Below, one piece after another: positions 52,441 through 61,687 of a DNA stretch of 64,000 bases. Under the pieces are notes generated by a model that worked only from the letters and a program-made list of their open reading frames with translations, ran no database searches and had not been told where the DNA came from. This DNA comes from Oribacterium sp. WCC10 (lineage in GTDB: Bacteria > Bacillota > Clostridia > Lachnospirales > Lachnospiraceae), in NCBI RefSeq assembly GCF_900113415.1, contig NZ_FOPH01000006.1, positions 1 to 64,000 of the forward strand, given 5' to 3'. The translations under genes and the position numbers were made by a program. Within the stretch, counting starts at the first letter, position 1; every line of letters starts with the position of its first letter.

Positions 52441-53955
52441 ATGGCAGATAATGAAATAAATAATATAAAGGAAAAAAACGGTGATAATGCTGTGAACAGC
52501 AGTGAAGTGGTCATAGATGTCAGGGATGTTACCAAGATTTACAGACTGTATGACCAGCCTATTGACAGGCTTAAGGAAGCGATAAGTTTCACGCACAAAA
52601 ATTATCATCGTGATTTTTATGCGCTGAATCATATAAACTTTCAGGTTGGTAAAGGAGAAGCAGTAGGAATCATTGGAACTAACGGTTCCGGTAAATCTAC
52701 CATACTGAAGATTATAACCGGTGTTCTCACTCCGACAGGTGGCAGTGTAAACATAAACGGTATAGTGTGTGCTCTTCTGGAGCTTGGAGCAGGATTTAAT
52801 CCTGATTATACCGGTATAGAGAATGTTTATATGAATGGAACCATGATGGGGTTTACTAAGGAACAGATGGATGCAAAGCTTCAGGAGATATTGGACTTTG
52901 CCGATATAGGTGATTTTGTAAATCAGCCTGTAAAGAGCTATTCCAGCGGAATGTTCGTAAGACTTGCATTTGCCATGTATGTGGCTATGGATCCGGAGAT
53001 ACTGGTAGTGGATGAGGCACTCTCTGTAGGAGATGTTTTTTTTCAGGCCAAGTGCTATCACCGTATGGATGAGTTAAGGAGAAACGGTACAACTATCCTT
53101 ATGGTCACTCATGATCTGGGCTCAGTTATGAAGTATTGTGACAGGGTTATCCTTATTAATAAGGGAGAGAAGATATCCGAGGGACAGCCTGGTGAAATGG
53201 TTGATCTTTATAAAAAGATTCTTGCCGGAAGATTCACGGAGGAAGACAGGAATAGTATTCAAAAGCAGAAGGAAGCTCAGGATGCCTGTGATTTTATAGA
53301 TGAGCAGAATTTTGGAGTAGATACTGTGGGATCTGCTGCGATGAATGATGTCTATAGGAAGGAATCCAACGGACCACAGGATGATGTTACCGATAATATG
53401 GATATAACAGTTGCTGTTGAAGGTGATCCAAAGACTGAGGAAGTATCGGCTGATTATACAGACGGCCGCCTCATGCAGGATGAGCTTAGTCTAAATCCGC
53501 ATGTACAGCATTATGGTGACGGAAGAGCTTCGATTTGGGATCTCGGTATACTGGATGAGAGAGGAAAGGTCACCAATGTTATTGTTAAGGGTGAGATGTT
53601 TTCTATAAAGGAGAAAATACGTTTCAATGCTCCGATAGAAGCTCCGATATTTACATTTACCATAAAGGATAAACGCGGAGCTGATCTTACCGGTACCAAT
53701 ACCATGATTGAAGGCTGTGATATTAAATCGGTAAAAGCCGGTGACGAGTACGTATGTACATTTACTCAGCGTATGACTCTTCAGGGTGGAGAGTATCTGC
53801 TCAGCATGTCCTGTACAGGATTTGAACAGGGTGAACATGTGGTATATGACAGAAAGTATGACGTGGCATCTATCACGGTTTTATCCAACAAAAACACTGT
53901 TGGTGTATATGATATGGAGTCTCAGGTGACTCTGGAAAGGCATAGTAAAAAATGA
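52441..53955 (+). CDS. Wzt-type ABC transporter ATPase for polysaccharide export
   Basis: A 504-residue ATPase. The nucleotide-binding domain (about 20-255) has Walker A GIIGTNGSGKSTILK (near 75-89), the signature YSSGMFVRLAFAM and Walker B EILVVDEALSVGD, with H-loop VTHDLG. After a variable linker (about 265-355), a beta-sandwich C-terminal domain (about 360-500, SIWDLGILDERGKVTNVIVKGEMFSIKEKIRF) resembles the Wzt_C domain that recognises the sugar cap of the exported chain. The partner membrane protein (Wzm/TagG) is not in the window. ATG 52441 sits inside a terminator-SD arrangement. It overlaps the next gene by 4 bases. Confidence 0.92.
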   Translation: MADNEINNIKEKNGDNAVNSSEVVIDVRDVTKIYRLYDQPIDRLKEAISFTHKNYHRDFYALNHINFQVGKGEAVGIIGTNGSGKSTILKIITGVLTPTGGSVNINGIVCALLELGAGFNPDYTGIENVYMNGTMMGFTKEQMDAKLQEILDFADIGDFVNQPVKSYSSGMFVRLAFAMYVAMDPEILVVDEALSVGDVFFQAKCYHRMDELRRNGTTILMVTHDLGSVMKYCDRVILINKGEKISEGQPGEMVDLYKKILAGRFTEEDRNSIQKQKEAQDACDFIDEQNFGVDTVGSAAMNDVYRKESNGPQDDVTDNMDITVAVEGDPKTEEVSADYTDGRLMQDELSLNPHVQHYGDGRASIWDLGILDERGKVTNVIVKGEMFSIKEKIRFNAPIEAPIFTFTIKDKRGADLTGTNTMIEGCDIKSVKAGDEYVCTFTQRMTLQGGEYLLSMSCTGFEQGEHVVYDRKYDVASITVLSNKNTVGVYDMESQVTLERHSKK

Positions 53956-56900
53956 GTTTTACACACCATATGACCAATTTGATAGATTGGTTCTATTTCG
54001 AAGATGTGACCACCGGTATGGAAAGAGATGCGTCTGTACTGGTCTTGGGAGATAAGGAATATACAGCACCTTTTGTAGAGCTTCTTGAGAAAAGGGTGCG
54101 CAATGTTTCGAGAAGACTTGATGAGACTACCTATGATCATATTGTTATTCCTGTACTTACAAAGAGAGTACTCAGGATGTTCAAGGGCAACCTAGGTATG
54201 ATGTACAGTTCACTTTCAAGAACATGGCTCAAGCAGGGCGGATGCATCATGGTAGGTATGCAGAATGCTTTGGATATAGACCGCATGTCCTCAGGCGAAA
54301 AGGACGGAGATACCATTTATATGCGATGGTCGAAGATTCAGGAGTTAAGAAAGGTACTCAAGGAAGAGCAGCCTGAGTCAAAGGAATGGATGTATTATCC
54401 TGTGCCTGAGCTTAAGATGCCTCTTAATTTTTATACAGATGAGGTTCTTCCGGGACCTGCTGATGAAACAGAGAAGATTGCACTTCTTGTGAAAGAAAAT
54501 GTATTTCAGGAGTTTGCGCCGTCTTACTTCTATATTTTCCAGCCTGATGGATCATACCGAAGTAAGGCAAAGGACTTCCATAAGTATCGCCCTGTATATC
54601 TGAAGTATAATTCAAGCCGTAAGCCTGAATATGCCATAAAGACAGAGATATACAGAGATTATGACGGAAAGCGCCATGTTGTAAAGATGGGTATAACACC
54701 TGATGCCAATGCTCATATAGAGTCTCTTACCGATAAGGCCAAGGTACAGCGCAAGGCGAATCCTACAGTTTCTGTTCTTTCTGCGGAGGAGACAAGTCAC
54801 GCACTTGGAGATTTTCAACGCTTAAGTTTCCAGATATATCCCTACCTTGAAGGAAAGAATCTCGGAGCTATTCTTGCTGATATGGTCAAGGATGGTGTTG
54901 CACCACTTAAAGAGCTTGCCGAATCAGTGGATATGGTCATAGGTGCAGTAGATGGTAAGGTGAATCCTGCAAATCTGGACTGCCTTTTTGATAATGTGAT
55001 CATGATGGATGGAACCCCAACTCTCATCGATTGCGAATGGGTACTCGAAAGAGATGTTGATGTTAGATTCCTGCAGTTCCGCATTCTTTATTACTGGTAT
55101 CTTGAATATCGTGACATTCTTGCATATGATGATCTGTTTGGATTCTTAAGAAACTTTGGATTTACCAAGCCGGAATGTATGGAGCTTCTTGATAAGGAGA
55201 AGGAATTCCAGCTTTTTGTACATGGCGACGGTCAGGACAGTAATGTTAATGCATACTATGAGAATAAAGTAACAGTTCATCGTTTTAATGAACTGAAGGG
55301 GCATCTTGCTGTGGCAGAGAATGAAAACACCATTCTTTCGCAGGAGACAAAGGAGCAGAAGATTGCACTTCGTAAGGAAAGAGAGATCAACAGACTGACT
55401 TCAGTGCATGTTGCAAATCTTACAAAGGTTATCAAGACTCATGAGCGTGATATAGATACGCTTATGAAGGAACGAGAATACTATAAGGCACATATGGGGT
55501 GGACAGGTAAGTTGTCTGAGAGTATCAATGATGCCTATACAAGAAGGTTCCCTGTCGGTTCAAGAAAGCGTAAGCTTCTTTCCTATGTGGGACAGACTTT
55601 TGCACATCCGATAAAGACCATTCCGATGTTCTTTACTGAGGAGGGAAAGAATCTTATTCGTGGTGATTTCAATATCGGAGCATTCTACAGTGAATTCGGA
55701 AAAGTAAGCTTTGAAAAAACAGACAGGCCATTGGTAAGTATTGTTATCCCTTGTTATAACCAAATCAACTATACATATCAGTGTCTCGTAAGCATTAAAC
55801 AGAACACGGATTTTGAAAAGACACCTTATGAAGTAATAATTGCAGATGACGTTTCGACCGATGCAACACGAGAGATTGGTTTTTATGCTGATAATCTTGT
55901 TATCGCAAGAAATACTGAAAACATGGGATTCCTGAAGAATTGCAATCAGGCGGCATCCATAGCAAAGGGTAAGTATATTTTCTTCCTTAACAATGATACA
56001 AAAGTAAATGAAGGCTGGCTTGAGTCTCTTGTTGAACTGATAGAAAGTGATGATTCCATAGGTATGGTTGGATCAAAGCTTGTTTATCCTGATGGAAGAC
56101 TTCAGGAAGCAGGCGGTATAATATGGTCTGATGGTTCAGGATGGAACTATGGAAGACTTCAGGATCCTGAAGAGCCTGAATTTAACTATGTAAAGGAAGT
56201 AGACTATATTTCAGGTGCAGCCATAATGATCCGAACTGATCTTTGGAATGAGATCGGTGGATTTGATGAGAGATTTGCACCGGCATACTATGAGGATACG
56301 GATCTTGCATTTGAAGTACGTAAGCATGGAAAAAAGGTTGTTTTCCAGCCGAAATCTGTCATCACACACTTTGAAGGCATATCCAACGGTACTGACACCA
56401 ATGATACATCAGGACTTAAGCATTATCAGGTTGTGAACCAGCAGAAGTTCAAGGACAAGTGGGCTGAAGAGCTTAAAAAGCAGTCTGTAAATGATGGAAG
56501 TCCTAATCCGTTTGCGGCTCGTGAGCGTGGTCAGAATGCAAAGTATATTCTGGTTGTGGACCATTATGTTCCTACATGGGATAAGGACGCCGGATCAAAG
56601 CTTGATTACCAGTATATGCAGCTTTTCATGAAGGTTGGATACAGAGTCAAGTTCCTTGGAGACAATTTTGCTCATGAGGAGCCATACACTTCAGCTCTTC
56701 AGCAGATGGGTATAGAGGTGCTGTATGGTAATACAATGCAGGCCGGAATATGGGATTGGATAGACAAAAACAAGAAGTTTATCAATATAGCATATCTTAA
56801 CAGACCACATATCGCGGCTAAGTATATAGATTATTTCTGCGATAACACTGATATAAAGGTCATCTACTTTGGTCATGATCTTCATTCATTGCGTCTTATG

Positions 56901-57653
56901 CGTGAGTATGAGATAGATCATGATGAAAAAACCAGAGAGGATGCCGAATACTGGCACAATGTTGAGTACGGAGTAATGCGTAAGGCTGATGCAAGCTATT
57001 TCCCTTCAGAAGTGGAAGCTGAGATCGTTCGTAAGGAGGATCCTACCATCAATGTCAAGGGAATCACAGCCTATGTATATGATGAACCTGCTATATTGGA
57101 TGAAGACTATGCTCACAAGCAGGGACTATTGTTTGTGGGAGGTTTTGGACATCCGCCAAACAAGGATGGTCTTCTTTGGTTTGTTAATGAGATACTTCCT
57201 AAGATAAGGGATAAAATTCCCGGTATAGTTCTTAATGTTGCCGGTTCAAAGGCAGATGAAGAAGTGCTTGCTCTAAACGAGAGACCGGATGTAAATGTTC
57301 TTGGCTTTGTAACTATAGAGGAGCTTGATGAACTATACAGAAAGAACAGGGTAGTTGTTGTGCCTCTGAGATACGGAGCAGGTGTAAAGGGAAAAGTGGT
57401 TGAGGCTCTTCATGCAGGAGCTGCCATAGTAACCACCTCCTGTGGTGCAGAGGGAATTCCGGAAGCACCAACAGCTCTGCGTATCCAGGATACTGTTGAT
57501 GGCTTCGCAGAGGAAGTTATAAACCTTTATAACAATACCTATGAAGTTGACAAAATGTCTCACAGAGCGGTTCAGTTCATACAGGAATTTTATTCACCGG
57601 AAGGTGCATGGAATAAGATCCGTGATGATTTTGAAACAGACTATAGGAAATGA
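53952..57653 (+). CDS. 1233-residue multidomain glycosyltransferase
   Basis: The protein seems to hold four units. Residues about 1-150 resemble a class I methyltransferase that has lost the glycine-rich SAM motif (VLVLGDKEYTAPFVELLEKRV). About 200-455 is kinase-like: LEGKNLGAILADM, then NLDCLFDNVIMMDGTPTLIDCEWVLERD like an APH catalytic and metal loop. A coiled coil lies at about 455-525. A family-2 GT-A domain (about 591-860) has PLVSIVIPCYNQ, the metal motif FFLNNDTKVNEGW and the base YYEDTDLAFEVR. A GT4/GT-B-like domain (about 862-1233) ends with VKGKVVEALHAGAAIVTTSCGAEGI. It is coupled to the Wzt gene by ATGA and has no membrane segment. Likely builds the exported glycan. Confidence 0.85.
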   Translation: MSFTHHMTNLIDWFYFEDVTTGMERDASVLVLGDKEYTAPFVELLEKRVRNVSRRLDETTYDHIVIPVLTKRVLRMFKGNLGMMYSSLSRTWLKQGGCIMVGMQNALDIDRMSSGEKDGDTIYMRWSKIQELRKVLKEEQPESKEWMYYPVPELKMPLNFYTDEVLPGPADETEKIALLVKENVFQEFAPSYFYIFQPDGSYRSKAKDFHKYRPVYLKYNSSRKPEYAIKTEIYRDYDGKRHVVKMGITPDANAHIESLTDKAKVQRKANPTVSVLSAEETSHALGDFQRLSFQIYPYLEGKNLGAILADMVKDGVAPLKELAESVDMVIGAVDGKVNPANLDCLFDNVIMMDGTPTLIDCEWVLERDVDVRFLQFRILYYWYLEYRDILAYDDLFGFLRNFGFTKPECMELLDKEKEFQLFVHGDGQDSNVNAYYENKVTVHRFNELKGHLAVAENENTILSQETKEQKIALRKEREINRLTSVHVANLTKVIKTHERDIDTLMKEREYYKAHMGWTGKLSESINDAYTRRFPVGSRKRKLLSYVGQTFAHPIKTIPMFFTEEGKNLIRGDFNIGAFYSEFGKVSFEKTDRPLVSIVIPCYNQINYTYQCLVSIKQNTDFEKTPYEVIIADDVSTDATREIGFYADNLVIARNTENMGFLKNCNQAASIAKGKYIFFLNNDTKVNEGWLESLVELIESDDSIGMVGSKLVYPDGRLQEAGGIIWSDGSGWNYGRLQDPEEPEFNYVKEVDYISGAAIMIRTDLWNEIGGFDERFAPAYYEDTDLAFEVRKHGKKVVFQPKSVITHFEGISNGTDTNDTSGLKHYQVVNQQKFKDKWAEELKKQSVNDGSPNPFAARERGQNAKYILVVDHYVPTWDKDAGSKLDYQYMQLFMKVGYRVKFLGDNFAHEEPYTSALQQMGIEVLYGNTMQAGIWDWIDKNKKFINIAYLNRPHIAAKYIDYFCDNTDIKVIYFGHDLHSLRLMREYEIDHDEKTREDAEYWHNVEYGVMRKADASYFPSEVEAEIVRKEDPTINVKGITAYVYDEPAILDEDYAHKQGLLFVGGFGHPPNKDGLLWFVNEILPKIRDKIPGIVLNVAGSKADEEVLALNERPDVNVLGFVTIEELDELYRKNRVVVVPLRYGAGVKGKVVEALHAGAAIVTTSCGAEGIPEAPTALRIQDTVDGFAEEVINLYNNTYEVDKMSHRAVQFIQEFYSPEGAWNKIRDDFETDYRK

Positions 57654-57660
57654 TGAAAAG

Positions 57661-57686
57661 ATATATCCGGAGAAATCCGGATATAT
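57661..57686 (+). promoter_or_regulatory. hairpin between the large and small glycosyltransferase genes
   Basis: ATATATCCGG / CCGGATATAT is a perfect 10-bp stem with loop AGAAAT, 6 bases after the stop codon. No T-run follows, so it is probably an mRNA stability element within the operon. Confidence 0.5.
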
Positions 57687-57738
57687 TGCTTTATGGAAGA
57701 ACATACATGGTATTATGTGTGTTGAAGGAGGGGTTGAT

Positions 57739-58548
57739 TTGAAAAAGTATAAACATTGCTTTGCAGTTGCAGCATATGGTGAATCAGAGTATCTCCCGTA
57801 TCTGTTGAATTCACTTAAGGCGCAGAGTATAGACAGCAAAGTTATCATATGTACCTCCACCCCCAATAAATTCATAACAGCCTGCAGTGCGAGATTCGGG
57901 TATCCGGTGTATGTCAGAAATGGTAGGCACGGACTTCAGGAAGACTGGAACTTTGCTTATGAAGAAGGCAGTAAGCTGGCTACACTTGTAACCATTGCTC
58001 ATCAGGATGATCTGTATTTTCCTGATTATACAAAGGCCTTGCTTAATGCATACAGTGTATTTCCGGATATGTCTGTTTTCTGCTGTCGTTATGATACCAT
58101 TGATGCATCGGGGAATACTATCGATGGAAGCTCAGAAAAAGTAAAGAGATTACTGAGATTAAGGCTTAAAAATCATAAGGTGGCAGACAGGGCAAATGTA
58201 AAACTGTCAGCGCTTAAATACGGGAACGCTATAGGATGCCCAACCTGTACCTATAACACGAATTTATGTACTGCGCCTCTTTTCAGAAACTCCTATAAGT
58301 TTGTGATAGATTGGGCAACGCTAATAAGACTGGCCAAAGAACCCGGAAGGTTTATATGTATTGAGAAACCTCTTATGGCCTATCGTGTTCATCAGGGTGC
58401 TGAAACCATGAGAAACATAGAGAACAATAACAGAGAAAAGGAAGAGAGAGAAGTGTTCAGGCAGATGCATTCTGGCTTTGTTACAGCTTTGCTCATGCAT
58501 TTCTACAAAAAAGCTTATGGAGCTTATGACAATAAAAAAGATAACTAA
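57739..58548 (+). CDS. family-2-like glycosyltransferase
   Basis: The 269-residue GT-A fold protein has a nucleotide-binding start (CFAVAAYGESEYLPYLLNSLKAQSIDSKVIICTST), the metal motif VTIAHQDDLYFPDYTKALL (Asp-Asp near 90) and a later RVHQGAETMR segment. The start is TTG 57739, chosen because AAGGAGG lies 7 bases upstream; the frame extends back to 57541 and would overlap the large GT by 113 bases, which is not supported. It is a soluble, probably membrane-associated, enzyme of the locus. The sugar is unknown. Confidence 0.82.
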   Translation: MKKYKHCFAVAAYGESEYLPYLLNSLKAQSIDSKVIICTSTPNKFITACSARFGYPVYVRNGRHGLQEDWNFAYEEGSKLATLVTIAHQDDLYFPDYTKALLNAYSVFPDMSVFCCRYDTIDASGNTIDGSSEKVKRLLRLRLKNHKVADRANVKLSALKYGNAIGCPTCTYNTNLCTAPLFRNSYKFVIDWATLIRLAKEPGRFICIEKPLMAYRVHQGAETMRNIENNNREKEEREVFRQMHSGFVTALLMHFYKKAYGAYDNKKDN

Positions 58549-60148
58549 AGATAAAGTGCAAATGGTGCTTCCTGCACTTTTTGCACTTATTTTGATTGGA
58601 TTTTTCGTGAACAGGAATATTCAGATCAGAGGACTCTACGGAGATGACCTGTATCTTTGGTCCTTTTACGGAGAGGACAACTTTTGGGAGTTTACATTTC
58701 CGCTCAAAACAAAGGGTAATTTCAGACCATTTTACTGGGCACTAAGCTATCTGGAGTTCATGATAGTCGGGAGACATGTAAACTATTACTCAACTTTCAA
58801 TGTTTTTGTAAATATCTTCATTTCCTTTGTGATCTACTTTTTTTCAATGGATTTAACCAAAGCCTTTGAAAAGAATGGACGGGGAGCTATTCAAGCTTCA
58901 CTTATATCATTCCTAACGGCCGGAATGTATCTTGGGTCACATTTTGCTGCTTATCAGATAGGACAGGTGCTCGGACTGCTGGAATCGATGGCACTTCTTC
59001 TGGCCATAATTGTTCTTTGGATGCTGTACAGATTCATAGAAAGAAGAAACAGCTTTTGGTATTTTGCAGGATGTATCACTTATTTTCTTGTGATATTCAC
59101 TCACGAAAGATATATAGCCTTATTCCCGCTTTTCTATCTAGTACTTATAGGCAGAAGGCTGATAGTAGGAAGATTCGACAGTAGCATGAGATATATGACA
59201 AAGGCATTTGTTCCAATACTTGAACTCGTGTTTTTTTTCGGTGTTCGAATGTTTATAGCAGGACAGGCCATGCCTGCCGGAACAGCAGGGACAGATGTAT
59301 CAGATACATTTGATCTTATACAGGCACTCGGATATTCGATACAGCAGGTTCAGTACATATTTGGAGTAAATGTTGGAGAAGCATATCTTGATGGTATAAA
59401 CTGGCTTGACACTCCACTTTGGTTAAAGCTGTCAGTGTATTTTAGTTGGGTGATTCTTATACTCATGATAGCTGTATTCATAAGAGAATCCTTCAGGAAG
59501 GCTATTGATCCGGAGTGGGTATCACTTAATCTCTTGTTTATTACATTTATTGCCATGTGCATAGGATGCAGTTCCATCACTGTAAGGCTCGAGATAAGAT
59601 GGGTTTATGTGAGCTATACTGCGGCACTTCTGTATCTTTGCTTTATGTATGGAAGAAGTTCGGGTAGATGTGAAGAAAGAATAAGCGGAAAATCCCGAAA
59701 GAAGTCCAGGGAATTTAAGGCTAAAGAAGTATTTGCAATAATGTTTATTGCGTACTGCATTGTCATGACTCCTGTTGAACAGCTTTACAGAAGCAACTTC
59801 AACAACATTTTCTTTATGACGGATATTTCAAGAGTCAATTCACTGGCTGATGAGACCATTGGAAAATATCAAAACTTTCTTGGTGTACGTCAGACATATA
59901 TCTTCTACAATCGTTATGGAATGACTGATTTCTATGGAGAATACTTCTATAAGCCATTTGATCCTGAGAAAACCGGACAGGGGTCAGAGGTTCATTTCAT
60001 AAATGACATATCAGAGCTTCCGAAGGAAGCGAGCTACGATAATTCGGTGGTTCTTCTTGAAAGTACAGATACAAAAAGATATTTAGATATAACAGATCAA
60101 GTATTCGGAAAGGCAGATTGGGATGCCATTAAACAAATGGAACAGTAA
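58526..60148 (+). CDS. polytopic GT-C-like membrane glycosyltransferase
   Basis: About 540 residues with some 10 membrane helices. The first outer loop carries GLYGDDLYLW, an acidic pair typical of GT-C enzymes that use lipid-phosphate sugars. A large C-terminal soluble part (about 440-540) follows the last helix. ATG 58526 and 58517 both fit; neither has an ideal ribosome binding site. The gene overlaps the previous one by about 23 bases. It probably transfers a sugar to the surface glycan outside the membrane. O-antigen-ligase-type or uncharacterised polymerase function are alternatives. Confidence 0.7.
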   Translation: MTIKKITKDKVQMVLPALFALILIGFFVNRNIQIRGLYGDDLYLWSFYGEDNFWEFTFPLKTKGNFRPFYWALSYLEFMIVGRHVNYYSTFNVFVNIFISFVIYFFSMDLTKAFEKNGRGAIQASLISFLTAGMYLGSHFAAYQIGQVLGLLESMALLLAIIVLWMLYRFIERRNSFWYFAGCITYFLVIFTHERYIALFPLFYLVLIGRRLIVGRFDSSMRYMTKAFVPILELVFFFGVRMFIAGQAMPAGTAGTDVSDTFDLIQALGYSIQQVQYIFGVNVGEAYLDGINWLDTPLWLKLSVYFSWVILILMIAVFIRESFRKAIDPEWVSLNLLFITFIAMCIGCSSITVRLEIRWVYVSYTAALLYLCFMYGRSSGRCEERISGKSRKKSREFKAKEVFAIMFIAYCIVMTPVEQLYRSNFNNIFFMTDISRVNSLADETIGKYQNFLGVRQTYIFYNRYGMTDFYGEYFYKPFDPEKTGQGSEVHFINDISELPKEASYDNSVVLLESTDTKRYLDITDQVFGKADWDAIKQMEQ

Positions 60149-61604
60149 AAATGATATACAAAAGCTCGGACATTTAGCGGTATGGGCGGCACCCTTTGTG
60201 GGAACCGCCTTTCTTTTCTGGTATATAAAGTCTGCAACAAGGGATATAGTTTATTCGGATTATATAAGACTTATAAACAGCTATATACCGGATACATTAT
60301 CGAAGGATAGTTTTCTGGTTTCGGATATACTCACTCGCATTCCGGTTACCTATCCGATCAGATGGCTCAATGTTAAGCTTTTTGCGTACTCTGTGGATTT
60401 TGACAGAATGCTGGGACTTTTGGGAGTATTCCTGATGATGCTTATGATGAGCCTTTATTTGAAGAGAGAGTCTGTGGGAGTTCCGGCTTTTTTAGCTATT
60501 ATAATTACAGGATTCAGCCTGAATAAATGGGAACTTCTAATAAACGGTTCCGGCTACCCACATTTTTTAAGCTATGGGCTGTTCTTCTATAACTATCTTG
60601 TATTTGAGAGAGTTTTTACAGGAACCAAAAGAACATATGATGTGCTGAAACTCTTTCTTATACCATATACAGCACTTCTTTTGGCAGGCCCTTATATAGT
60701 TCAGTTCTGTGCGGCGCTTATAGCTGCAGCGTTATACACTGTGTTTATAAAAAACAGAAATGTGGATAGAAAGCAAATGCTTTTTTATGCCATAACAACA
60801 GTTATACCAATACTACTGTTCCTTTGGAGTAACAGTACAGCGGTGTATGAACATAATATAAGTGAGCAGAGATCTGTCATAGATGTGGTTACAAAGGAAG
60901 CTGGATTCACTTTACATTTCATGCTTAATGGTTTTGCTTCCGAATTACTTGACGGATCAGGATGGGAGACTATGCTAAGCAGCGGAGCCATTGGATATAA
61001 AGTGATCTATGCTGTAGGAGCATTGATGGTTCTTTTGTATGTATATGCCATATTCCTTTATTTCCAAAAAGGTATATATCTTCGTACAGTATTCCCTCTT
61101 CTCCTAGTAGTAAGTGGTCTTCTTAGTCATCTTCTGGTGTTTTTATCAAGATATCTTTACCTTGTTGAGACGTATGCATGGCAGAGCAGATATTCCCTGC
61201 AATATCTGCCGGGGGTACTTGGTATTCTCATAATTTACGGAAAGGTATCAAAAGAATATATAGATAAACATTATAGGCGTAAAAAAGGAGAAAAGAGAAC
61301 TACTACATATAGGGAGGATGGTTCAAAGTTGGTGTTGATGAATATTCTTCCGGCAGTGACAGCATTTACGATTTTTATAGCCTGTATGACAGGAAGTTTA
61401 GCTACGGATTTAAGAGAAATAAATAATGCTCCATTCAGAAAAATATATTTTGAAAGTATGGAGAATGCAGCATTAAATACAGATAATTATACAGATGATG
61501 AACTAAATCATATTTTTGAGTATAATCATGGTGCCGGTAAGGTAAGAGAGGCATTTTCTATACTTAGAGATAACAGACTCAATATTTTCAGTGAAAGACA
61601 TTGA
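60123..61604 (+). CDS. second polytopic membrane protein of the glycan locus
   Basis: The 493-residue protein has about 10-11 membrane helices and a Lys/Arg-rich loop (about 379-398). The first outer loop contains DIVYSDYIRLINSY, similar in position to the acidic motif of its upstream neighbour. The last 60 residues form a soluble tail. It overlaps the previous gene by 26 bases, and AAAGG lies about 7 bases before the ATG. The two may be a diverged pair of GT-C-like enzymes, or this could be a Wzy-like polymerase. No specific family could be named. Confidence 0.65.
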   Translation: MPLNKWNSKNDIQKLGHLAVWAAPFVGTAFLFWYIKSATRDIVYSDYIRLINSYIPDTLSKDSFLVSDILTRIPVTYPIRWLNVKLFAYSVDFDRMLGLLGVFLMMLMMSLYLKRESVGVPAFLAIIITGFSLNKWELLINGSGYPHFLSYGLFFYNYLVFERVFTGTKRTYDVLKLFLIPYTALLLAGPYIVQFCAALIAAALYTVFIKNRNVDRKQMLFYAITTVIPILLFLWSNSTAVYEHNISEQRSVIDVVTKEAGFTLHFMLNGFASELLDGSGWETMLSSGAIGYKVIYAVGALMVLLYVYAIFLYFQKGIYLRTVFPLLLVVSGLLSHLLVFLSRYLYLVETYAWQSRYSLQYLPGVLGILIIYGKVSKEYIDKHYRRKKGEKRTTTYREDGSKLVLMNILPAVTAFTIFIACMTGSLATDLREINNAPFRKIYFESMENAALNTDNYTDDELNHIFEYNHGAGKVREAFSILRDNRLNIFSERH

Positions 61605-61687
61605 TAAAGGTATAAGAAGACAGTATTACCTTATCTATGTGTTTGGAGTATAAAAAGCAAGATGTCTTTGTAAAGAAGGATGAATAT

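Noticed and set aside
52351-53061. 236-residue minus-strand frame opposite the Wzt gene
   Set aside because: Shadow of the ABC ATPase with no start signal; the plus-strand gene has all ABC motifs.
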